This document shows, in pieces, positions 16,821-25,863 of a stretch of DNA of 35,339 nucleotides. Under the pieces are notes generated by a model, which saw only the letters and a program-made list of their open reading frames with translations, was not told the origin of the DNA and made no database searches. The position numbers were made by a program, and so were the translations under genes. The DNA is from Myxococcota bacterium (GTDB lineage Bacteria > Myxococcota_A > UBA796 > CAJQPC01): NCBI GenBank assembly GCA_023150775.1, contig JAKLKE010000021.1, positions 250 to 35,588 on the forward strand, read 5' to 3'. Positions within the stretch are counted from its first letter, which is position 1. Each line of letters opens with the position of its first letter.

Positions 16821-18158
16821 ATGCGCACGCCCCACCTCGCTCTGACCGCTCTGCTCCTCAACGCCTGCAACGAGTACGAGCTCGTCGAGAAGGACGACAA
16901 CGGCGTCGTCGAGGACACGGGCACGCCCATCGACCCGCCGCTTCAGACGCCGGAGCTCCAGGTGAGCCCCACGGCGGTGGCCTTGGGCGCGGTCTGCGGC
17001 GAGGAGTCCGTCGAGGTCACCCTGACGAACGCCGGGGAGGGCGCCTTGACCATCACCGCGCTCACGCCCAGCGGCGCCTGGACCTTCACCCCGCCGAGCC
17101 TGCCCCTGGTGCTCAACCAAGGCGAGCAGCACAGCCTCACCGTGACCGGCGGCCCGGGCTCCGGCGCGCTGACGATCCTGAGCGACGACCCCAGCGCGCC
17201 CACCCTAGAGGTGCCCTTGGCCTCCGACGCCAACGCCCCGCCGGTGCTCACGTTCTTGGCGCCGACGGACGGCAGCGTGCTCCCGGTGAGCGCCATCACC
17301 GAGCTCATCGCCACCTTAGAGGACGACCGCGACGCCCCGGAGTCCATCACGCTCTCCTGGGCGAGCGACGTCGAGGGGGTGCTCTCCACCGACCCGGCGA
17401 GCACCTCCGGCCTCGCCCGCTACGAGTGGGACGCGGCCACCCGGGCGAGCGGCGCCCACCTCGTCACGCTGACCGGCACCGACTCCTGCGGGGCGTCGGC
17501 GGAGGTGCAGGTCAACCTCTGCCAAGACGCGGGCTACACCGCCGACTCTCTGGACCTCGCGACCTGGTACTTCGCGGGCTACGCCAACTACGACAGCGCC
17601 AACGGCTGGGTCGAGCTGACCAAACCCCTCACCAGCCAGTCCGGCACGGCCTTCCAGACCGCGAGCACGGCGAGCGGCGACAACGTCGTGATCCAGTTCA
17701 GCTTCTTCGCCAGCGGCGGCAGCGGCGCCGACGGGCTCTCCTTGACCGCGCTGGACTCCTCCCGCATGACCGGCTTCGTCGGCGAGCTCGGCGGGGGCCT
17801 GGGCTACAAGGGCCTGCCCGGCTGGAGCGTCGAGATCGACACCTACTACAACAGCGAGTACTCCGACCCCACGCCGATGGATCACGTCTCCTTCCACCTC
17901 AACGGCGACGTCTACAACCCGCTCCTGTGGGCGACCTTGCCCGAGATGGAGGACGGCAAGTGGCACGAGATGTCGGTGTCTGTCTCCGGCACCACCGTCG
18001 TCGTCGATGTAGACGGCGTGAACTACATCAACGGCACGGTCTCGGGGATCACGGCGTTCCCGGCCTACGTCGGCTTCTCGGCGAGCACCGGTGCGCTGAC
18101 AAACTCGCACCTCATCGACGCCCTGGAGGTCACGCGGTCGGTGTGTGAGGGGGACTGA
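16821..18158 (+). CDS. Lipoprotein with ASH/choice-of-anchor-like, Ig-like and L-type lectin-like domains
   Basis: 445 aa; lipobox LLLNACNEY; PELQVSPTAVALGAVCGEESVEVTLTNAGEGALTITALT; lectin-like C-terminus (SGGSGADGLSLTAL...GLGYKGLPGWSVEIDTYYNSEYSDPTPMDHVSFHLNGD...WHEMSVSVSGTTVVVDVDG). Confidence 0.72.
   Translation: MRTPHLALTALLLNACNEYELVEKDDNGVVEDTGTPIDPPLQTPELQVSPTAVALGAVCGEESVEVTLTNAGEGALTITALTPSGAWTFTPPSLPLVLNQGEQHSLTVTGGPGSGALTILSDDPSAPTLEVPLASDANAPPVLTFLAPTDGSVLPVSAITELIATLEDDRDAPESITLSWASDVEGVLSTDPASTSGLARYEWDAATRASGAHLVTLTGTDSCGASAEVQVNLCQDAGYTADSLDLATWYFAGYANYDSANGWVELTKPLTSQSGTAFQTASTASGDNVVIQFSFFASGGSGADGLSLTALDSSRMTGFVGELGGGLGYKGLPGWSVEIDTYYNSEYSDPTPMDHVSFHLNGDVYNPLLWATLPEMEDGKWHEMSVSVSGTTVVVDVDGVNYINGTVSGITAFPAYVGFSASTGALTNSHLIDALEVTRSVCEGD
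18114..18152 (+). repeat. 39-bp direct repeat, copy 1 (3' end of lectin-like gene)
   Basis: atcgacgccctggaggtcacgcggtcggtgtgtgagggg; 2 mismatches to 20355-20393. Confidence 0.9.
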
Positions 18159-18175
18159 GCGCCGCTGCCGAGCCG

Positions 18176-18607
18176 TCAGAGCTCCAAGGTCAGCGGCGCC
18201 TCCGCGCCGAGCTGCGCGGCGAGGCCCATGATGTCGGCGTAGTTCCAGATCTCCCGGATCTTGCCGTCAACGACATGCAGCAGCTCGATCCCCTCCAGAT
18301 GCACCATGCGGTGCCGGGCGGGGATCCCGAGGAACGGGCCCCGCTGCACGGCGTCGAAGTGGTACCGCAAGACCGCCCTGTCTGGGGTGACCACCAGCTC
18401 ATCCATCTCCCAGATGACGCCGGGGAAGGCCTCGTAGGCCATCTGCATCACGCCCCGGAACGCCTCGATCCCGACGATGTCGCCCACCCGCAGGTGGCTC
18501 ACGAGCGCGTCGTCAAACACCTCACCGAGCGCGTCGAGGCGCCGGGCGTTGAGCAGCTCGACGTAGGTCAAGGCGAGGCGGCGGGCCTCGGCGACGGGAT
18601 CGCTCAT
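18176..18607 (-). CDS. SnoaL-like / NTF2-fold protein
   Basis: 143 aa; LALTYVELLNARRLDALGEVFDDALVSH...GIEAFRGVMQMAYEAFPGVIWEMDELVVTPDRAVLRYHFDAVQRGPFLGIPA...IELLHVVDGKIREIWNYADIMGLAAQLG. Confidence 0.85.
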   Translation of the reverse strand: MSDPVAEARRLALTYVELLNARRLDALGEVFDDALVSHLRVGDIVGIEAFRGVMQMAYEAFPGVIWEMDELVVTPDRAVLRYHFDAVQRGPFLGIPARHRMVHLEGIELLHVVDGKIREIWNYADIMGLAAQLGAEAPLTLEL

Positions 18608-19716
18608 GGGCTTCCTCGGGACGGGGTAGGCGCGGGGAACGCGGCGGCCGCGATGGCGGCCAAGGAGACGAAGACGGCCTCGTGACGCGGGCCGTGGTGG
18701 CCCGGCGTGGGGTCTTCGCTGTCGATGACCCCGACCACCCGCCCGAACGCGCAGATGGGCACGGCGAGCTCGGAGCGGGCGGGGGTGAGGTCTTGAAGGT
18801 AACGGGGGTCTCCCAGCACGTCGGCCACCCGCAGCGGGCGGCCCGTGGCCGCGGCGACGCCGACGAGGCCCTCGCCGATGGCCTGGCGCAGCGGCGCGCG
18901 CACGGCGCCGTCGGGGCCGAGCTTGGGGCCAAAGGCCGCCACCTGCACGAGGGTGTCGCCGTCGCGTAGGTACACCACACAGTCGCTCACGCCCCCGGCG
19001 AGGCCGAGGTGCCGCGCCACAGAGCCCAAGGCCTCGACGTGGGCCCCCGGCGGGCTCGGCGGCGGACGGGCCGTGAGGCGATAGCCCAGCGCGCGCTTGG
19101 ACTCCAAGAGGCGCGGCCGTGTGGGGTCGGGCTCAAGCTTCAGGCGCAGCCGGTAGATGAGGTTGTGCAGGGCGCCCGGGCGCTGGCGCAGGCCCAAGGC
19201 GACGCCGAGGCGCTCGGCGCTCACCCAGCCCCCCTCGGCCCGCAAGAGCCGCTCCAGCGCCAGGCGCTCCAAGGCCGTGAGCAGGGCGCCGTCGTCTAAG
19301 GCCCCGGTGGCGAGGTCCACGGTGCGCGCGCCGAGGATCAGCGGCGGGCGGGCAGGGGCCGCGGCGCGGGCGCGCTCGGCCTCGTCCACCTGGGCGTCGG
19401 GCACGAGGCGATACCCCGTGCCGTGCACCGTGAGCAGCACCCTCGGCGCGGCGGGATCCTGCTCGATCTTGCGCCGCAGCCGCCGCACCGTGGCGTCCAC
19501 GGCCCGGGAGAGGCTCACGCCGCGGTGCCCCCAGACCTCGACGAGCAGGCGGTCGCGGTCGATGTCTTCGCCGGGCCGCGCGCCGAGGTAGGCCAAGAGC
19601 CGCGCCTCTTGGGTGGTGAGGCGAACCGTCCCGCCCTCGGCGCGGGCGAAGCTCTGCCGCGTGAGGTTCGCGGTGCCGGTCGCGAGGCGCAGCAGGGGGG
19701 CGGCGGCGGAGGTCAT
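18604..19716 (-). CDS. Transcriptional regulator: two winged-helix (OmpR/PhoB-type) domains plus GAF domain
   Basis: Start MTSAAAPLLRLATGTANL...; LTTQEARLLAYL...SRAVDATVRRLRRKIEQDP...LLTVHGTGYRL and a second LHNLIYRLRLKLEPDPTRPRLLESKRALGYRL; GAF-like C-terminus (GEGLVGVAAATGRPLRVADVLGDPRY...ELAVPICAFGRVVGVIDSED). Stop overlaps the SnoaL start (ATGA). Confidence 0.8.
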   Translation of the reverse strand: MTSAAAPLLRLATGTANLTRQSFARAEGGTVRLTTQEARLLAYLGARPGEDIDRDRLLVEVWGHRGVSLSRAVDATVRRLRRKIEQDPAAPRVLLTVHGTGYRLVPDAQVDEAERARAAAPARPPLILGARTVDLATGALDDGALLTALERLALERLLRAEGGWVSAERLGVALGLRQRPGALHNLIYRLRLKLEPDPTRPRLLESKRALGYRLTARPPPSPPGAHVEALGSVARHLGLAGGVSDCVVYLRDGDTLVQVAAFGPKLGPDGAVRAPLRQAIGEGLVGVAAATGRPLRVADVLGDPRYLQDLTPARSELAVPICAFGRVVGVIDSEDPTPGHHGPRHEAVFVSLAAIAAAAFPAPTPSRGSP

Positions 19717-19753
19717 CGGCGGGGAGTGTAGCGCGTCGCGCGTCGTTGTGGGC

Positions 19754-20233
19754 TCACTGGAGCTGCGCGAAGAAGCCAAACGCGTCGGAGTAGTTCCAGG
19801 TGCGGGTGATGCGGCACTCCTTGAGGTCAAGCTCGTGCAGCTCCATGCCCCGGCCCACCACCGCCTGACCCTTCGCGACGTAGCCCATGAAGTCCTGCTG
19901 AAAGGTGCCGGTGAAGCTGTACTCCAGCGCCACGCGGTCCCCCTCGATCACCACACGCTCCGTCGCCCACTGGACGTCGGGCATCGCCGTCCAGGCCCCC
20001 GTGGTGAGGGTCTGCCAGCCCGCCAGATCATAGGCGCCGTAGGGGCTCTCGACGGCGTAGTCGGGGTGCAGCACGCTGGTCCAGTCGGCCTGCCGCTCGT
20101 TGAACAGGCTGAGGTAGTCGTCCAGGAGCGTGTCGATGTCGCAGCCCTTGTGATCACCTTTGTGGCCCCCTTTGGAGCCCGCCAAGGCGACAGGAGAGAG
20201 CACGAGCGACGCGGCGATGAGGAGCGTGAGCAT
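19754..20233 (-). CDS. Exported SnoaL-like / NTF2-fold protein
   Basis: Start MLTLLIAASLVLSPVALAG (signal peptide); IDTLLDDYLSLFNERQADWTSVLHPDYAVES...VALEYSFTGTFQ...ITRTWNYSDAFGFFAQLQ. Confidence 0.7.
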   Translation of the reverse strand: MLTLLIAASLVLSPVALAGSKGGHKGDHKGCDIDTLLDDYLSLFNERQADWTSVLHPDYAVESPYGAYDLAGWQTLTTGAWTAMPDVQWATERVVIEGDRVALEYSFTGTFQQDFMGYVAKGQAVVGRGMELHELDLKECRITRTWNYSDAFGFFAQLQ

Positions 20234-20354
20234 AAGAGACCTCCAGGGAGGGCCGTCCATCGACCCCAACACCCCTTAGGGCGTCGCCACCGCGCGCTCC
20301 CGAGGCTGTGACGAGCTGTCACAGGTGAGAGCCTGGCGCGACCTAAGGTCAAGG

Positions 20355-20393
20355 ATCGATGCCCTGGAGGTCACGCGGTCGGTGGGTGAGGGG
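20355..20393 (+). pseudogene. 39-bp direct repeat, copy 2: relic of the lectin-like gene 3' end
   Basis: atcgatgccctggaggtcacgcggtcggtgggtgagggg, followed by TGA; in frame IDALEVTRSVGEG* versus IDALEVTRSVCEGD* at 18114-18158. Confidence 0.75.
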
Positions 20394-20429
20394 TGAGAGG
20401 CGCTCAACCGATCGTGGGAGACGCTGACA

Positions 20430-20524
20430 CCACAGGTGTTGGCCTATCCCCCGATGTTGAGGAGGCGCTGCTACCACAGGTGTTGGCCTATCCCCCGATG
20501 TTGAGGAGGCGCTGCCACCACAGG
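20430..20524. repeat. Tandem repeat, 44-bp unit, two full copies plus partial
   Basis: ccacaggtgttggcctatcccccgatgttgaggaggcgctgc(t/c)a at 20430-20473 and 20474-20517; partial ccacagg at 20518. Confidence 0.9.
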
Positions 20525-20577
20525 GGGAAGCCACCATAACGCTCTGAATGTTCGCTGGTGTCACCGGTGGAGGTGCC

Positions 20578-22980
20578 TCAACCCCGCGCCCCCCGCACCA
20601 GCTTCGTCACCTCCAAGATCGTCACCGGGATCAAGCCCAAGGCGAAGCACAGCCCCAGCTCACCCCAGCTCAGCGGGTGCAGGCCGAAGACGCTGCGTAG
20701 GCCGGGCACAAAGTGCATCCCCACCTGGGCCGCGCCGGTGAGCACGACCACGGCCAGAAGCCGCAGGTTGGACGCCGCGCCGAGCTGGGGCAGGGTGCGG
20801 GTGTCGCTGCGGGCGGCGAAGGAGCGCATCAGCTCGGAGAAGACGAGCGTGGTGAAGGCGAGGTCTCTCGCGGCCTCGACGGGGCCGTGATCGAGGGCCC
20901 AGAGGTAGACGCCTAAGGTGAGCGCGGCCTCGAAGGCCCCGATGACGCCCACCCGGATCCACTGCGCGCGGCCCAACATCGGCTCGGCGGCGTCGCGGGG
21001 TGGGCGCTTGAGCACGTCGTCTTGGGTGGGGTCCAAGGAGAGCGCCAGGGCGGGCAGACCGTCGGTGACGAGGTTGATCCAGAGGAGGTGAATCGGCAGA
21101 AGCGGCACGGGCAGGCCCGCGATGGCCGCGATGAGCATCAGGAGCAGCTCGGCGGCGTTGCCCGTGAGCAGGTACACGAGCGTCTTGCGGATGTTGTCGA
21201 AGATCGCCCGGCCTTCACGCACCCCGGCGATGATCGACGCGAAGTTGTCGTCGGCGAGCACGATGTCGGCGGCCTCACGGGTGACCTCCGTGCCCGCGAT
21301 GCCCATGGCGACGCCGACGTGGGCCTCTTTCAGGGCGGGGGCGTCGTTCACGCCGTCGCCGGTCATCGCCACGATGGCGCCCTTGGCCTTCCACTCCCGC
21401 ACGATGTTGAGCTTCTGCTCAGGGCTCACCCGGGCGTGAACACGCTCCTCAGCGCGCTCGCCCTCGGCCACGATGCCCATCTCTTTGGCGATGGCCAAGG
21501 CTGTGACCTTCTGGTCGCCGGTGATCATCACCGTGATAATGCCCGCGCCCCGGGCCTCGGCGACGGCGGCGACGGCCTCGGGGCGCGGCGGGTCGGCCAG
21601 GCCGATGAGGCCCACCAAGGTGAGCCCAGCCTCGTCCGGGCCCTCTCCTTGGGCGACGGCCAAGACACGCAGGCCCCGGGCGGCCAAGGCGTCGTTCTCG
21701 GCCTGGGCGCGCTCGGCGCCGCGCGCACACAGCGGCAGCACGCTCTCGATGCCGCCCTTCATGTACAGTCGGCCGCTCTGGCGGTAGATGGACATGCGGC
21801 GGAGGTTTGTGTCGAATGGGCGCTCAAACTCCCGGGGCTCGGCGGCCTCGATGGCCTCGCGGGTGACGCCACGCTCGGCGGCGAGCTGCAGGATCGCCAG
21901 CTCCGTCGTGTCGCCTCCACGCGCGCTCAGCTCGGCGTCACAGCAGGCGGCGGCGGCCCACAAAAGCGCGCGCTCGTCCTCGGCGACCAAGGCCCGGGCG
22001 GTCATCTGCCCGGTGGTGAGGGTGCCCGTCTTGTCGGTGCAGACCACCGACGTCGCGCCCAAGGTCTCGACCGCCATCAACTTTCGCACGAGCACATGGC
22101 GGGCGGCGAGGCGCTGCACCCCCACGGCCAAGGCGAGGCTCACGACGACGGGCAGGCCTTCAGGCACCGCCGCCACGGCCAAGGACACCGAGCTGAGCAG
22201 CACGTCGAGCCAAGGCTGGGCGCGGTACACACCGAGCGCGGCGACCAAGGCGACCACGACGAGGCAGGCCTTGATGAGCGCGCTGGTGACGTGGTTGAGC
22301 TGGATCTGCAGCGGCGTGAGGCCCTCGTCGGCGTCGCCCAAGAGCTTGGCGATGCGGCCGATCTCCGTGCCCATGCCCGTCTGGAGCACCTCGGCCACGC
22401 CGACCCCGGCGGTGATCGACGTGCCCGCGAAGACCTGGTCCCTGCGCTCGGCGATGGGCGCGTCGGCGGCGACGGGCGCCGTGCCCTTCTCGACGGACTC
22501 GCTCTCGCCGGTGAGCGCGGCCTCGTCCACCTTGAGCGCGTGGGCCTCGATGAGCCGGGCGTCGGCGGCGACCTTGTCCCCGGCCTCCAACACCAGCAGA
22601 TCCCCGACGACGATCTCCGCGGCGGGGAGCTTCTTGAGCTGGCCGTCGCGGCGCACCGTGGCCCGGGGGGCGGTCATGGCGCGCAGGGCCCGCACGGCGT
22701 CTTCAGCCCGGGACTCTTGGGAGTAGCCGATCACCGCGTTCAGGAGCACGATGGTGAGGATCGCGATGGCGTCCACCCACTCCTTGAGCACCCCCGCGGC
22801 GATGGCGGCGGCGACGAGCAGGCCGATCACCGGGCTCATGAGCTGTCGGGCGAAGAGGCGCCAGCGGGGCGTCGGGTCAGCGCGGTGCAGCTCGTTGGGG
22901 CCGCCGTCTTGGAGGCGGCGGGCGGCCTCTTGGGCGGAGAGTCCTTGGGCGGAGGACGAGGCGGCGGGGACGATCGGCAT
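20578..22980 (-). CDS. P-type cation (Ca2+-type, P2) ATPase
   Basis: 800 aa; VVCTDKTGTLTTGQMTARAL phosphorylation site, LTGESESVEKGT, MTGDGVNDAPALKEAHVGVAMGIAGTEV, C-terminal multi-TM. Confidence 0.93.
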   Translation of the reverse strand: MPIVPAASSSAQGLSAQEAARRLQDGGPNELHRADPTPRWRLFARQLMSPVIGLLVAAAIAAGVLKEWVDAIAILTIVLLNAVIGYSQESRAEDAVRALRAMTAPRATVRRDGQLKKLPAAEIVVGDLLVLEAGDKVAADARLIEAHALKVDEAALTGESESVEKGTAPVAADAPIAERRDQVFAGTSITAGVGVAEVLQTGMGTEIGRIAKLLGDADEGLTPLQIQLNHVTSALIKACLVVVALVAALGVYRAQPWLDVLLSSVSLAVAAVPEGLPVVVSLALAVGVQRLAARHVLVRKLMAVETLGATSVVCTDKTGTLTTGQMTARALVAEDERALLWAAAACCDAELSARGGDTTELAILQLAAERGVTREAIEAAEPREFERPFDTNLRRMSIYRQSGRLYMKGGIESVLPLCARGAERAQAENDALAARGLRVLAVAQGEGPDEAGLTLVGLIGLADPPRPEAVAAVAEARGAGIITVMITGDQKVTALAIAKEMGIVAEGERAEERVHARVSPEQKLNIVREWKAKGAIVAMTGDGVNDAPALKEAHVGVAMGIAGTEVTREAADIVLADDNFASIIAGVREGRAIFDNIRKTLVYLLTGNAAELLLMLIAAIAGLPVPLLPIHLLWINLVTDGLPALALSLDPTQDDVLKRPPRDAAEPMLGRAQWIRVGVIGAFEAALTLGVYLWALDHGPVEAARDLAFTTLVFSELMRSFAARSDTRTLPQLGAASNLRLLAVVVLTGAAQVGMHFVPGLRSVFGLHPLSWGELGLCFALGLIPVTILEVTKLVRGARG

Positions 22981-22983
22981 GGT

Positions 22984-23667
22984 TTAGACCAGGGGGTGAC
23001 GGCTCACGGGCTGCACTCGGGGGTGGTCCCCAAGGTTAAGCACATAGCGCACCATCTTCTTGCCATAGAAGTTAAACTCTCCTTTTGGCTCAAATCCCCA
23101 GGAGCGGAGCTGGCGGTTGGCGCCCTCGTTGTCGACCTCGGTCGTGATCTTCACCTGGCGGTGGCCTCGGGCGAGGAGATCATCGAACAAGACCTTGTTG
23201 ATGTGCCCGGAGACCCGTTTTCCCCGAAGCTCCGGCGCGAAGGAACAAAACAGCGACTCCGCCGGTACGGGGTCTTGGTCGGCGTCGCTCACCTTGAAGT
23301 AGCGGAGCGTCTGGGAGAGCCGGCCGAGCACCTGGGGGCGCTTGAGAACGCCAGTCGCGGCGGCGGCGCCCAAGACGAGGGCCCGGGAGCGCATGAGCGT
23401 GCGCATCATGGCCTCGGCGTCGATGGACCCGGCGATGAAACCTTTGACCACGCCGTCCTCCTCATAGACGAAGCCCAGAAAGTAGGGGCTGTCGACGAGG
23501 CCGCGGTAGAGCTCGACCAGAAAGCGCCGCCCGAGCTGGGCCCACAAGGACGCGCCCATGGCGGCCTCGTGGAGCGCGGCGACGGGCTCGGCGTCGCGGT
23601 TCTGCATCGGGCGGATCGCGGCGAGCACCGCGGGGTCTACGGGGAAGGGCGAGAGGTCCGTGGGCAT
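22984..23667 (-). CDS. GNAT-family N-acetyltransferase
   Basis: 227 aa; IRPMQNRDAEPVAALHEAAMG...GFVYEEDGVVKGFIAG...SFAPELRGKRVSGHINKVLFDDLLARGHRQVKITTEVDNEGANRQLRSWGFEPKGEF. Confidence 0.75.
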   Translation of the reverse strand: MPTDLSPFPVDPAVLAAIRPMQNRDAEPVAALHEAAMGASLWAQLGRRFLVELYRGLVDSPYFLGFVYEEDGVVKGFIAGSIDAEAMMRTLMRSRALVLGAAAATGVLKRPQVLGRLSQTLRYFKVSDADQDPVPAESLFCSFAPELRGKRVSGHINKVLFDDLLARGHRQVKITTEVDNEGANRQLRSWGFEPKGEFNFYGKKMVRYVLNLGDHPRVQPVSRHPLV

Positions 23668-23757
23668 GGCCCCTTCTACCTTGTGCGCCTGCGCGGCGCT
23701 CGCAGGTTACGTCTCTGATCTCCCGCTGATCACCCCTCCGCTCTGGACAATCGCCTC

Positions 23758-24423
23758 ATGCGCACCCCCTCCGAGACGCGCCTCTCCGAGCTCTTCATCG
23801 GCATCGCCGGGCTCATCGGCGCAGGCAAATCCACCCTCGCCACGGCGCTCGGCGAGCACCTCGGCCTGCCGGTGTATTACGAGCCCGTCGCCGACAACGA
23901 GTACCTCGCCGACTTCTACCGCGACACCGCACGTTACTCCTTCGCCACGCAGATCTACCTGCTTAATCGGCGCTTCGCCCAACACCAAGAGATCATCTGG
24001 CGCGGCGGCGGCGGCGTACAAGACCGCACGATCTACGAGGACGCGGTCTTCGCGAAGATGCTCTCCGAGTCTGGCCTCATGGACGCCCGGGACTACCGCA
24101 CCTACCTCCAGCTCTTCCGGCACATGTCGAACTTCATGTGCCGCCCCAACGTGATCATCTACCTCGACGTGAAGCCCGAGCGCTCCATGGAGCGTGTGCG
24201 CAGCCGCAACCGCGAGGTCGAGAGCGGCCTCACCCTGGAGTACCTCACGGCCCTGCACGCCGAGTACGAGCGCTTCATCGGCGAGATCAGCCGCACCATC
24301 CCCGTGATCCGCGTGGACTGGGACTCCTTCCGCGACGTACAAGAGATGGCCCAGGTCATCGAGCGCGAGTACCTCACCGGCAACTTCTTGCGTGAGGTGC
24401 AGTGGAGCCCGGCGCGGGGGTGA
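23758..24423 (+). CDS. Deoxynucleoside kinase family protein
   Basis: 221 aa; IGIAGLIGAGKSTLATALGEHLG P-loop, QDRTIYEDAVFAKML, IIYLDVKPERSMERVRSRNREVE. Confidence 0.88.
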   Translation: MRTPSETRLSELFIGIAGLIGAGKSTLATALGEHLGLPVYYEPVADNEYLADFYRDTARYSFATQIYLLNRRFAQHQEIIWRGGGGVQDRTIYEDAVFAKMLSESGLMDARDYRTYLQLFRHMSNFMCRPNVIIYLDVKPERSMERVRSRNREVESGLTLEYLTALHAEYERFIGEISRTIPVIRVDWDSFRDVQEMAQVIEREYLTGNFLREVQWSPARG

Positions 24424-24477
24424 GGGCCGTCTCCCGCTGTATCGTTTGCCCCCCACCCAACCCCGACGCGGGCAGCC

Positions 24478-25863
24478 ATGTACCTCAAGCGCCTCACGCT
24501 CAAGAACATCAAGTGTTTCGCTGACGCGACGTTGAGCTTGCCCGGTGAGGGCGGCTACGCCGGATGGAACGTGCTGCTCGGCGTGAACAGCACCGGGAAG
24601 TCGACGGTGTTGCAAGCGGCGGCCCTGGCGCTGTTGGGGCCGGTGAGCGGGGGGCGACTGCTCCAGCAGCCCGCGTCTTGGGTTCGTCAGGGGCAAGCCT
24701 TTGGTGAGATCCAGGCGGAGATCGCCCACAACCCTGAGCTTGACTATGTGAGCGCCGGGCAGCAGCGTCGCCGATCGCCCTACCGGGCGCGCCTCATCGT
24801 GAGCGGCCATGGGCGGGTAGAGCTGGAGGACCTGGAGCTCGTGCAGCCGCAGCTCGCGCTCCTCCCCGCGGTGCAGAAGCGTCTCAACGCCGGCCCCTAC
24901 TCCGGTCGCGCCGGGTGGTTCTCCACAGGCTACGGCCCCTTTCGGCGTCTCACCGGGGGCGGCGGCGAAGAGAACCTGAGCATCCTCTACGGCGGCGGCC
25001 GGGACGCGCGGCACCTCACCCTGTTTCGAGAGAGCGCGGCGCTCACCAACGTCGAGCGCTGGCTCACGGATCTGCACAGCCGCGCCGTAGACCCGGCCCT
25101 GCCCGAGCCCGTGAAGCTGGCCGCGCAGCGTGATCTGGACGTGACAAGAGAGCTCCTGCGCACGCTCTTGCCTCAAGGGGTCGTGGTGGAGGAGGTCTCT
25201 AGCCTCGGCGTCACCTTCCGCTCACCGCTGGGCGCGCGGGTGGGGCTCAACCAGCTCAGCGACGGCTATCGCAGCTTCTTGGCGCTCGTGATCGACCTGC
25301 TCAAGCAGCTCGCGGACTCCCGCAGCCTCGGCGTGACCCACGACGCCAACGGCGCCCCGGTGATCCCCGCCGAGGGGGTGGTGCTCATCGACGAGGCCGA
25401 CACCCACCTGCACCCCTCTTGGCAGCGGGATCTGGGGTTCCGACTGTGCGCGGTCTTCCCCAAGCTCCAGTTCATCGTCACCAGCCACAGCCCCTTCGTC
25501 GCCCAAGCCGCCCGCCCCGACGGCCTGTTCTTGGTGCGTCAGGACGCCGACGGCGCGGTGACGATTACGCCCTCCGATCGTTCCGTGCGTGGCTGGCGAG
25601 CGGATCAAATCTTGCTCAGCGACCTCTTCGGCTTAGAGTCGACCCGCGACCCCGAGACCGAGGCCTTACTTGCCGAGCACGACAGCTTGGCCAGCATGGT
25701 GTCGCCAGACGTCGCCGCTCTCGCACGGCGGGAGGTCGTGCGCGCGCTCTTGGCCGAGCGTTTGACCGCGCCCGGGGACAGCCTCGCCGAGCGGGAACGC
25801 TCACGAGAGATGGCCGCGCTGGTGGAGGCGCGCCTCCGACGCTTGCGTGGCGACACGCCATGA
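24478..25863 (+). CDS. AAA/ABC-like ATPase, PtuA-like (candidate Septu system)
   Basis: 461 aa; LTLKNIKCFADATLSL, Walker A GVNSTGKST, signature-like LNQLSDGYRSFL, Walker B GVVLIDEADTHLHPSWQ, IVTSHSPFVAQAA; overlaps the HNH gene start (ATGA). Confidence 0.75.
   Translation: MYLKRLTLKNIKCFADATLSLPGEGGYAGWNVLLGVNSTGKSTVLQAAALALLGPVSGGRLLQQPASWVRQGQAFGEIQAEIAHNPELDYVSAGQQRRRSPYRARLIVSGHGRVELEDLELVQPQLALLPAVQKRLNAGPYSGRAGWFSTGYGPFRRLTGGGGEENLSILYGGGRDARHLTLFRESAALTNVERWLTDLHSRAVDPALPEPVKLAAQRDLDVTRELLRTLLPQGVVVEEVSSLGVTFRSPLGARVGLNQLSDGYRSFLALVIDLLKQLADSRSLGVTHDANGAPVIPAEGVVLIDEADTHLHPSWQRDLGFRLCAVFPKLQFIVTSHSPFVAQAARPDGLFLVRQDADGAVTITPSDRSVRGWRADQILLSDLFGLESTRDPETEALLAEHDSLASMVSPDVAALARREVVRALLAERLTAPGDSLAERERSREMAALVEARLRRLRGDTP

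Noticed and set aside
20430-20524. CRISPR array
   Set aside because: Only two full contiguous 44-bp copies with no spacers; a simple tandem repeat.
21022-23718. 898-aa plus-strand ORF
   Set aside because: Antisense to the P-type ATPase and GNAT genes, both of which have clear family motifs; composition (G/H/D/R-rich) typical of GC-bias shadow ORFs.
23758-24423. Deoxynucleoside kinase as part of the adjacent Septu-like defence module
   Set aside because: Nucleotide-depletion roles are conceivable, but the gene is separated by a 54-bp gap and has ordinary dNK motifs; no evidence for linkage.
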